Positions 36,001 to 48,000 of a DNA stretch of 64,000 nt are shown in pieces. The DNA is taken from NCBI RefSeq assembly GCF_039555335.1, contig NC_092628.1:69655706-69719705 (forward strand), read 5' to 3'. Position 1 is the first letter of the stretch. Every line of letters starts with the position of its first letter. Both the position numbers and the translations under genes were made by a program. This stretch comes from Amphiura filiformis. Its lineage: Eukaryota > Echinodermata > Ophiuroidea > Amphilepidida > Amphiuridae. The notes below the pieces were generated by a model. The model saw only the letters and a program-made list of their open reading frames with translations, was not told where the DNA came from and made no database searches.

Positions 36001-39000
36001 ACCAGCATTGACTGCATATAAAAACAGTAAGAGGTAAAATATAGTCACAACCTAGTTTTCTATTGTTGGCATTTATACAGCACTTTACATTTATTCCACT
36101 GCTGTTAGAAACTGCCATACACTGCTGTTAGAAACTGCCATACAATGCCCAAGGCATGCTCATGTTCATAGGGCGATGCTCAATGGAAAATATTTGTAAC
36201 AGCTCCCCATTTCACCCCTGGGTAGAGAGAGGCAAGCAAGGTAAAGCGCTTTGCCCAAGTCCACAACACAATGGCACTGATAGGGCTCAATCATGCAAAA
36301 TTCTGATCCCAAGGCAGAGCCCGTACCACTGCGCCATCACAGTTTTTAATCATGAACAATTTCAGATTGTGCTATCTAAAAAATTCTGTGAATTCATGCC
36401 AAAAAATGCATTGAAAATGGATCTAGAAGCACAGGTTTACACACTGTGCTTCTACGTGTGCTTATTGAAATTGGAATGGAATCGTCCTCAAGTTAGAATC
36501 TGTGCAACATAAAAAAAGAACATCTACCTATATGTATCTCCCATCATTATACCAGTGCAAATAATAGTGCAAGCCATACAGAGGGTGTAATGAAGTCAAA
36601 GTTTACGATACATTGTAAATTACATGGTGCACTCAAAGATTATGTGCCACATTGCTGGGCGTGTCAAGTTTCTTCAAATCAAAATTAAAGGAGGATGGTC
36701 TAACTTCATCCCAATTATTTCTGCATGTAACATGATCTTTATTTACTTCTTACACACAAACCATCCAGATGGAGCAGCATGTTAATCACTGATTTGTTTA
36801 AATTTGAAGGGCAAAATAATGATTTTTTTTATCTATAAACAAAGAACTAGAGATCGAAAAAGCACATTTTATGTTCGCATTTTTGCTCCCCCCTGAAATT
36901 CACAAACTATAATTTTTTTTTCCTTAATTTTTTCCCCAATTTTGTCTTCTTTAAACTAACTGGGAATGATCCTAGCACTTCAAAATAGGTCCAGTGGTTC
37001 CCCAAAGCTGCCAAAAAATTATAAAAAATTATATTTAAAAAAAAATCTTTATCAGATGGGCCAAAATGCAATTTAACCCATACAACTTTGTTTCATGCAA
37101 TCTTTGCATGCACATTAATTCACCAATTCTTGTTAAATAAGAAAGAGTTCCTTTGCATGCACATTAATTCACCAATTCTTGTTAATTAAGAAGAGTTTGA
37201 TTCTATATATTTGAATGGACAATAGTACCAGATGAACATGCAAAAGTTTGAAATATGTAATTCATTGTGCATTCACCCCACACCACAAAACAGCTGTGAA
37301 CACATGTTGTTGCACACAAAGCTAAACATCAACATGCAATAATGCAATCACTTACATGAGCAAACTATTTGATAAAAGAGAAAATAATAAGGTAAAAAGC
37401 ACTGTGAGTCAGTCATAATGCATAGATTCTTTGTCACAGCATGTGCAGTAGCAACATAAATTTAATTATTGTTTGTGCTTACGAACGTTACAAATAAAAG
37501 CAGATCTAGCAAAATAATATTTATAATAAAAGATGAATTGTTGTTAAAGGGACCATTGAAAGAAAATATGATTTGGTATCAAAATAAAGCCCATAAAATA
37601 TAGAATCAATATCTAAAACAATTGAAGAACTAACTATTTTAGAAATAAAAATACAATGAAAACAACGTACTCGATTTACCCCCTTCCGACGCTACATCGC
37701 GTGTCATTTATCAAAAGTAGAAAATTGGGCGCTTTCCGGATTACGTCATTGTGGTTACGCGTTTTGTGTTGCGTTGACATTTTTGCCGGGATAATTTGAC
37801 AACAGCGATCGCGATCTAAATATCAGATGCAATAATCATGGTAATACAACCACTTATAATTATTTAAAGGTTAAGTAAAAACAAAATTCCATTTGATTGT
37901 CCACATGTTAGTGGAGGGCCTTTTTATTTATCATTTATTAGTTATTTTTTACAATGCAAACGAATCATTTAGGCCTATGTATTATTCCCGGACATTACTA
38001 GTTCATAGTTGTGTAATTTGTAGAGAGGAGGATGATAGGATCGAGGCTCTTGTTATTTGATGGTTCTCTGAGAGGATGATTAAAACAAAGCCTCTAAATT
38101 GAAATGCTTATTGGACAGAAGCAAATCTAAACTATTGACTATTATTAACTTTTAAAACATTAAAAAAAAAGAAGTTTTCCCTAATAATAAAGAAAATAGC
38201 ATTAAACATTTCAGACTCCCACCATTGCAATGATATGAGAAAGGAAGCGGGCGGGGATGATCAATTGGTTTTTTTTTTATCATCATCAAGCATATGCAGA
38301 TTCCTATTTTAGTTATTCATAAATTCAACCCCCCCGGTCAACATGACCATGATTTCGATGACTTTATGTAGGCCCTACATGGCATATATAAAACCATAAA
38401 ACTAATTATGAGTAGGCCTATGCCTATAGGCCTATGATATAGTGACGATGTTGAGGGGAATATCGCCAAGATTTGTCGCAACACATCAATTGCAGATGAT
38501 GTGCCGGCGCGAGCACCTCCCATGGGTATTATTATTATAGGCCTATGTATTTTTTTCCGTAGGACCTACCTTAAAAAATATTCAAGAGATGATTATTTTT
38601 TCCAAAACCTGACAATTGGTATAAAAAATCTTTTTCTTTAAAAAGTTAACTTTTAAAAGTGCTTATTTTCATACCCCAAACAATGCAAAGTAGGCCTAGG
38701 CACTTTTATTTTGCAAATTTATTCCCCTATAGGCCTACCATGTGTTATACGGGAGACTTGCCAATATTATTTGAGCCGTTGGCACTGGGGCAGTAGCTGA
38801 ACGGCAGATGAAGAAGTTGGTTCAGAAGAACATGACATGGAAGCTGTTCTTGAAATAAATTACGAGGAGCGCCTATAAACATACATAGGCCTTCAAAAAG
38901 CCTATAGGCCTATGCTACAAACATCAAATGGGAAATATTATAGGACTACACTTATTTTAATCCATGGATGGTTAGGACCGGGTAGGCCTAGGCTATGCTT

Positions 39001-42000
39001 AAATTGATGTCAGTCATTTCTAAAAACAAAATATCCAGCCAGGGCGCTGTATTTTACAAGATTTACCCAATCAACATAAACTTTGTAACTGTTAGTAGGC
39101 CTACCTTTGATAAAACGCTCGGACACTTTGCACTTTCAAGTATCAGTGGGAGTTGAGATTGGATTAGGCCTATAAGCATTTCCATAACGTAAGCTAAAGG
39201 CTGACAGTAAATATTGTTCACATGATTGTTTGGAGTGGCCTTTATATGTTCCTCTCGTGGTTCTTTATCTTCAAATTTGTTTCTCATTTTTCATAGGCTT
39301 TTAAAAATAAATAAAAATAAATTTCGGCTTTTATATAATAACGCCTTTTCCCAGACCTCGGAGGGTTCAAAGCGCTGTAATTTTGCTGCCATGGTACTTA
39401 TCACAATCAGATCGCATCATCTAGGCTGGATGCTGCCGAACCTGTCGCAAATCTAGCCGCACTTGGATTGTAACATCCACCAATTATCTTTTCAGCTCCC
39501 CAAATTTCATTGGGTGAAGGAAGTTTTTGATAACCAAACAACTAATCACCGATTTTTGAGAAGCAGGAGGAAACTGGAGATCCCAAGAAAACCATGGATC
39601 GAGATAAACCAAGTTCACATGAGTCTTTGGGCGCAAGGCCAGGGGCTTGAAGTTGAACCGGGACCTCAGCATAATTAAGTGGTGCAAGGCGAGGAAACAA
39701 CTGCGCCAACTCGCTCTCCCGAGCCTGTTTGTCTCTACACGGAGCGACTGCGTTTAGAAACAAGCAACACACTTTAATCACTGCAATTCAGCTTCCAAAC
39801 TTGAGTCAGGATCGACTTATGTTTTAGGCCTGGCGGTTAAGGCCGTATAAAATTAATGTTTTGGTTCTCATCCCCTCCCTCCTCAATTTCTGGGATTTGT
39901 CGGATTTTTTTTTTTAGATTTTTCAATTATTTTAGACTTTGGAATGATTTATGAATTTTTCATACATAGGCCTATCAATAAGTTTATTAGAGAACAAGGA
40001 CCACTTCCAAGCCTTTTTGTGTAGGGCCTACTCTAGGGGTTTGTACCTCAGAATCTCACATTTGAAAAAAAAAAGTGCCTCATCGTTTCCTCGAGCACTG
40101 TTGGAAAAGACCGAAAACTGCAGACAATGCTGATTTTACACTGAAAAAAACACCTCCCTCCCTCATCAATTCATGAAAATCCTCTGGACGAGAACCAAAA
40201 TATTAATTTTATACGGCCTAACCTAGGCTGCACGCCCGAGAGGTAGGCTAATTTGGCCTAAAGAAATTAAGTCGTATGTCATGGGTTAACCCGAAACATC
40301 ATTGCCTTCTCTTTCCTATCCTCACCAGATATTTCAGAGGAAATATAAGTAAAGAGTTGCTATATCAGAATGCCTCAGTCAAAACAAGTTGTTGGCCAAT
40401 TTTGTAGGCCTAGCTAGAATTTATATATAGGCCTATCATAGAAGTCATTGTAGCTTTGTAATTTATATTATAATATCCTTTTTAATATAGGCCTACTTTT
40501 TAGGCATAAAAGTTCATTGCTGTAAACACGTTCATGCGTTGTAGTCCAGTCAAAGTGGGTTTTGACTCACCACTAATTGCAACTATATTTTTTCACTGCT
40601 ATGAATGTCAGAGATATCCCGCTGAACAGCATACAAAAAGTATACCAAAATATACTTGGTGGAAAGGTAGTTTTTGGTGGGAAAAGGTCATACAGGGTCA
40701 AATTTCAAAATCGCCCCAATCATTTTAAAAACCATACCAAATTATTCCTCTTGTCATAAGGATTCAGAAAAAATATAGTTTGCCATATCTGTGATGTACG
40801 GTTCTTGAGTTAGAACCGAAAAGGTCAAAGGTCAAATTTTGGGTTCAACATAGGTCAAAAAACTAAAAATTGTCTGATTTTAACCAAAATGGTCTCAAAT
40901 TGTTCGTCTTGCAAACATGATTCATTTAAAGAATATTTGCACTGTTTAGGTTGTTTAATTACATGCGTAACATCGAAAACTAGGTCGGGGTCAATAGAGT
41001 TCAATGGTCAGTAACCTCTTTTACCCTGCTACCTAGGTAACGAAACATCCAAGATATGGCAAACTATTCTTATTTTGGAGTGTTTTTAAAGGACGAACAC
41101 ATTGAGACCATTTTCAAGGAGATCAGAGCATTTTTTCAAAGTTGACCCACGTGTAACCCAAAATTTGACCTTTGACCTTTTGGCTTATAACTTGAGAATG
41201 GTACATCACAGATATGACAAACTATACTTTTTCTGAATCCTTAAGACTATAGGAATACTTTGGTATAGTTTTTAAAAAGATTAGAGCAATTTTGAAATTT
41301 GACCCCTGTATGACCTTTTCCCGCCAAAAACCACCTTTCCACCAAGTATATTTTAGTATATTTTTGATATGATGTTCAGGGGGCATCTCTAAAATGTATA
41401 AAAGTGAAAAAAGTTCTGTTGCAATTAGTGGTGGGTGACACCACAAATTTGTTTAGATTGACTGGACTATTGGTTTAGGACCAAGTCTGGACTATGCAGT
41501 GTTGCCATGCAGCGGAAAGGATAACCACTTTGACGTCACAGGGGTTGCCACGTGTCTCTGCACATATGAATTGGGCGGAACGACGCGACATTGGGCGCTT
41601 TGTCTTTATTTGCTGATTTGGGGGGTAAAATAAAGGAAAATTGCGTTTATCATTTTAGAAATGGATTCTATAAGTTATTAGCTTTATTTTGATACCAAAT
41701 ATGTTTTTCTTTCAATGGTCCCTTTAAGTGATACAAAAGTAGTATAGACTTGGATTATGTGCACATTTACAGTGTGCAGCAGCTCTAAACAGGCAATTAT
41801 CTATCTGCCATCACACTTTCTTTTCATATAGGTTTGATATTTAACTCCCATCTCACAGACTCTGCTATTCTCTGGTTCACCTCAAGTTCGGAAGTGACAT
41901 CAATGCTTTTTTCGCGCTTGCGCTTCAAGCGTGCCGATAAACCGCACTTGTTGTACACATGTGTGTATGCTCTGCGCGATGAACTTTACGTATGTGATTC

Positions 42001-45000
42001 CATACCGCAACCAGTAAAATATGCACCTACGTCGCTACCGAATTTGAGACGGGCCAAAGAATATACATGTATCTCTTCACTCTCTTTCCGTCCCCTGTCT
42101 TTCTATTTGTATGTCTGTCTTTCCCCCTCACACACTACATTACAGGTACATATCGTTATGAACACGGCAGAGTGCCGAATACACAAAATTGCTGTTCTGA
42201 GTAAACGGCGTTTGAAAATCTTGATACCATTCCATTGGTCATTCTAAAAATTGAGAACATTCGTGAGCACTCATTTGAAATGTATATCATAGAAGTGAAT
42301 ATCCACCAAATTATTTCCAATACCTGCATGTTCTGAAACAATCAATATATCCCTCAAAACAGATGTTAACAGCTATTCGGCTTTATGCTATATCCAAAAA
42401 GTGTCAACTGCTGCGCAAAGAGTTACATACATGGACGAATCCGCATTCAACTACGTGTAAACTATAGCACCCATCAATGATTTGGGGCTTTTATGTAAAA
42501 ATTACTGGTTGTCCTCAGGCTATAGATCTCCCCATAGATCTAAACTTGGTATAAAAGTTATAATTAGTCATCCCCGTAATATTTAGTGAAAACTCCGGTT
42601 GAAATCAAGGATTTTAGAGTAGAAATAACAATATTGGCCTAAATTTTGTGTATAATTTTCTGTGATTTCTCAATTTTGCGACGGTGCTCTGACATAATTA
42701 CGCCATGCCATAGCGATATCGTATGGGGGATGTTTGTACTTATTTTGGTATCACTGGATAGAAGATACCTATAGCTACCCACTGGTATCAAATATAATAG
42801 TACATGTGTATATGACATGTAATATAGAAAATTCTGAGTTTCCAGCTATACTATGCAATAGATCAACATGATTTGTACAGCTAAGTATACGATTCGTCTT
42901 TTGGTCAAATTCATTAATCGCACCTATGCGCGATTCGTCCAAATCACAATTTCAATATCTACGTCGGGAAGTAAGATTTATCATTAATTTTTAGTGGAAA
43001 TGAAAGATCGTCTGAAACATAATCACAAGCATACAATAACTCAATTTGCTCAAAATGCTCGATTCGTCACTCTGCCGAATTCATAACGATATATACCATG
43101 TAAATAAAAATACACATGTACTTTTAATAAAAACAAATCACTATGACATCAAACAGGGATTAACACTTGTGATATTAGAACACAGCACTCAACCTTCATC
43201 ATCTAGATGATAAACAGCTGTCATGATAAACATTTTGATATAGATTTCAGTACAGTTGGTACACATCTATGCACAAAATGAATAAATTATAACACAGTAT
43301 TTATAAACCTCAGTTACATTACACTGTTACCATCATAATTCTTTAGCATAAGTCCTAATTTTCCTACTATTTGTAAAATGTTGCAAGTAGGTCAACATTA
43401 CAGACTTAATCTGTATGGCCTGGTGTAGTATGAATTGAACACCGCATGTAATGCAGTATTGTCAATCAAACGTTAAAATAGATGGCTATCAATTGATTTG
43501 ATACAGGTTGTATTACTATGAATGTCACCAGTTCCCATATGGTAAAAATTAAAAATATACATGTAGTGTCTATATACACATACTATACTTGTAGCTATAG
43601 AGATTGCAACAGAAGCTTGAAAATAACACCAAATTCAAATTCAAAATATAGTTGTCAATTTTTATGGCATTCATCTTTTAAAGACCTGTATCTCAAAAGT
43701 AGATCTACCTAAATGTTATAAGTTTTGACTGGTCACATTAAGAAATCACACACATTACTGGGCCTGGAGCAGCAGGTGATAAACACTACATTTCAAATCA
43801 AATACATTATAATTCTAATGACAAATCACATGTGCAGCTCACAACAAAGCAACATCCACTATCAATCACTTACATATCCAATGCAACCTGATTGGCTATC
43901 TGAGACTGTTAATGAATAAAAATCAATTAACATCATGATTTAATTACAGTACTGTTTTCGTCCGAGTATAGTCCCACCCGTTTTTTAGGTGAAATTTTTT
44001 CAAAATTGGGGGTGGGGGAGGATTATACTCGAATAGTGTCCCCTTGACCTAGACCTAAATGCTAGGATCATTCATGGTTGACCTAAAAAAAAAAATTGCA
44101 TGTTTCGTGTTTTTAATATATGACATTTAATATTAATGATTTCAAAATGCATTCACATTCGATGCATTTTGAAATCATTAATACAGTATGACATGAATAC
44201 TAATTATCAATTTTCATATTAAAAACACAAAACATCATGCAATTTTTTTTTAGGTCAACCATGAATGATCCTAGCATTTAGGTCTAGGTCCAGGGACACT
44301 CCAAAAGCGACAAAATAAATAACTAATTCCACATTAACATCTCACTTTGCAGACATTGGAAATAGTTGATATTTTTGTAAATACAGGTCCCACCATCACA
44401 AATTTGGTATCATATGAAAGAGAACTTTTAGAAAAAGTATGCAATTTTGTCACCCATGTACTAAACAGATGTACAGTAATACTGGTGTTTTTATTTAAAA
44501 TGGTATTGGAGACATTTTCTGGAAATTAGAAAATGGTCTGAGCATGTTTTAAACAGGCAAAGTACACTGACCAATATGCCTTTTGTAAAATAATTTTTTA
44601 GTTATTAATATTCCAGTATATGTGACCTGCTACCACGAAAGTTGTTAGTTTCGAGATGTCTTTGTTGCTGCATTGGAGTTCTTTGTTTCACAGACACCTG
44701 TTGAAGCCAATAGTACGTCTGTATGTCCTTTGTGAATGGGGGCACAATGGGCCATTCACTAGGACATACTACTGATTTGTACAGGTGCGGGGTAAACAAA
44801 GAACATCAACTCAGCAGCCAGGATGTCTTAAACCTACCAACTTGCGGCTTTACATGTACGCTCATTTCGTGGTAGCAGGTCACATCAATTTGTTGATGTC
44901 TACAAAGTGGATACACATTTTGTTCTGTCTGTCACGAAACAAACGTCTTGTCCGTTAAACTTTCAAATCGGCTCAATCTAAATGAGTGTTATTATTTTAA

Positions 45001-48000
45001 AGTGTGCAAAATGCTTTCGAGTAGAAATATTGAACTCAAAATTTACTTCACCTACAAAATCCCTCCACTTTTGATGTACAGTAAAAGAAGTAGCTGAATT
45101 TGACATACCATATCAATATGAAATCAATGTAGAGCTTTTGATGCTACATTTGCTGAAAACTGCATCCAAAATGAATCAGTTATGTCTGAAATGTAAGCTT
45201 ACACTGTCCCTTGAAAAGAAAATAACCTACATGTATGTGATCTTGGGCATATTGTATTTTCATAGCATCTGACTAATTTTGCTTGATCATATCCATGTCT
45301 GTGTAGGTACCCTGGTACCCAAACACTATCCATCGTAAAAACATTTTAATTGTCATAGCCAAGTTGCTACGTCTACTAAATCCCTGAGTCATCACTCCAC
45401 CTAATTTGCTACACAAACACAGCATTGTCTGTATTTTAAGATAAGTGTGGTAAAATAATGCTAACTTAATTGTTTGCTTGATATTTGTTGAGAAAATTTA
45501 TTTTGAGATTATGAATGAAAATAGTGCATACAATAGCTACCATCCACCTCCCCCTCGGCCCGCCCCTTTACACATGCCAAATTTTTGAGATCCCAATTTG
45601 CAGAACCTTAAATGGTCTAGATATATGTTGCGAGCGCAGCGAGCAGGAACATTTGCATGTTAAAGCGCTTCCGTACTGTTTTCCTAAGCCTTTTTAGAGC
45701 GTTTTATTTAAAAGGCGCCCATGAATGTGTGCCAAAAATCGCTTGCCCCCCCTTCTCGGCTGGCTAAAATTGCTTGCCCCTCCTTTCGCACGCACGCCAA
45801 AAATTTCTTGCCCCTGCCCAATTTTACCCTCCCCCAGGGCTCATAATTATTGCACAGCCCCTTATCCACAGCATCCTCTATACTGGTTAATAACCTCATT
45901 TATCTTTCTTCACATAATGTGACAGGTGAATAATATAAGGTTGTGCAATTAAAGTCAACAGGGTTCAGCAAAACATCTCAGTTGTATATTTTTATTGCAA
46001 GAAAACATTTTCCCAGCCATCAATCATTTAAAATGACTCATGCACCTACAACTGTGGTCAAACATCTTACAATACTTTTTATGTCACATTGAAACTGCAC
46101 CACCCCTATCAATATTGAATCATGATTTCTTACCTGCCTGCCATCAAAGAACCCATTACTGATTTTTTTTGGGGGGTGGGGTGGTTAGGGGCTCATTTGT
46201 TAAGAAAATGCTTCCAGTCTCCCCAAATAAGATATAGCCCCCAGTAAAAAATAAGCACCATTTGATTTTTGCAGGTACCATTCAAGTCTTTCTTTGCATA
46301 TTAATCTCCATCAAATGACAAACCCTCTGTGTGACTTTCATAGTTACAATGTATAAATTGGCCCAAACATATTTTCAGTATAAACATGGGTCCTTGAACT
46401 TTGCAAAAAATAGCTGAGATATGGGATTTGCCAATTAGAAATTCCCCCAAACATTTTGCAGTGAAAACCTACGACTTCCTCCCCCTCCTCATGAGAGAAG
46501 CCAGACTAGACCACAATTTTCGGTTTTAGTGGATAGTGTGTCAGATTGCTAGCATTAATCTAATTTTCACTGCAAATAATTATGTTTGAGGGGTCCTTCT
46601 TATGCTGGTTTCTCCATAACACCAATAAATGTGCTAAAATCTTTCACTCATGAAAAGCAATAACAGAAATCTTGCAAAATATCCACCTACATTTGTATAC
46701 AGACAGTGTGCTGAGTACATACAATATTTTATATTCCAACTGGATATCAAATTAAAATTACTAATTTGATTTGATGTACAAACCTGATGAATCTATTCAC
46801 TGAACCAACTGGATATGCTGAATTCTGAGCTAGCTGAAGCTGACATGCAAAATAAAAGTAATAATGTGCTATAACAGCTATTTCTGTTCTATAACTTCCT
46901 TCCTAAATGTTCCATATCAAATTTGTGTATGCTGACATACTTTCCTTAGGATTTAATCTGGAAGGGCTCTGCTGCAGCAGGTCTGATCTGAAACAACACC
47001 TTTGTGGATAAGCTTTGTGTCTTTACTTAACAACACAGCAAAACTTAGTTGCATATAGCTATGAATGGTTTTTAGAACAATGTTTGTCGATAAAATGTAG
47101 CCAAACCTTCATTTGATGCGCACAATGTTGAAAAGTCTTCACAATATATCTGTTGATTGTTTTTAAAAGAGACTGTTTTCAAATTTCAAACACAATGATG
47201 AGCGTATGCTCAGCCAAGAGGACACAACCAGTTACTACGAACAAAACCCATCCTGGTCAAAGTTTAGGCCTCTAAATTTTGTACTCTTTACCCTGAATTT
47301 CCAATGTGTCATTTTAAAATTTGGTAAAAAATTATTAAACCCAGTTGCATAAACTTACAGATATATACCAATTAATACACTTAAAATGAAATCACTTGAA
47401 AGATGGACTTACTTGACTTTTGAGTATTTGTATGGCTCTATACTTGCTGTCAAGTTGCCTCTTACATGCATCAAGTTCACATTGCAGAACCTCAACTTCC
47501 TGTGTGTATGGGAAACAAGAAATCAACATCTTATCAAGTGGCAATGTGACACTACAAATAGGTGGAATAATAACATCTTTGCTAGGTGCAATAAAACTTA
47601 TTTTCCCCCAATACGATAATAGCAGATCTAAACTGCTTATGTGGTTGGCAGCATGATTTGCCAATGAGTTGTGGGTAGAACCCACATGGCAATGAAGGAC
47701 AAAACTGAACTTCTCTGAAAATTGAATTATACAATTATATAAGGTTGGCGCTACTTACATTCACTGCTTTATTTGTCATGGATGTTTTTCATTTATCTTA
47801 GCACCTGGCTGGGTTGCAACTTTGCAATTTAATCAGAAAACAAACTGTATCCCAACATTAAAGCCCATGTGTGATTTGCTTCACATCAGCGCTCTCTATT
47901 TTTCTTGAATTTCTACTTTTAGCATAATTGTTATGCCCAATGATGTACTAAAATACCATGTGAAACTTGACTAAGCCTGAAGTGTTTTAATTACAGTAAA

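Larger units (their letters stand above)
37548..41723. mobile_element. 4.2-kb TIR element with TTAA duplication
   Basis: AGGGACCATTGAAAGAAAA at the left is inverted at the right (TTTTTCTTTCAATGGTCCCT). Similarity extends about 65 bp through TTTGGTATCAAAATAAAGC. TTAA flanks both sides (37544-37547 and 41724-41727). TTAA duplications are typical of piggyBac and Kolobok. No transposase was recognised. It carries two nested elements and sits in the large CCDC125 intron. Confidence 0.8.

Noticed and set aside
41834..42247. 137-codon frame
   Set aside because: No recognisable motif, and its 3' part runs into a transposon terminus at 42150.
46799..46849. Possible extra CCDC125 exon (LQLAQNSAYPVGS) on the minus strand
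   Set aside because: Exons 3 and 4 already join in phase 0 and match the family across the join. This piece has no family match and its length of 3n+2 would break the frame.
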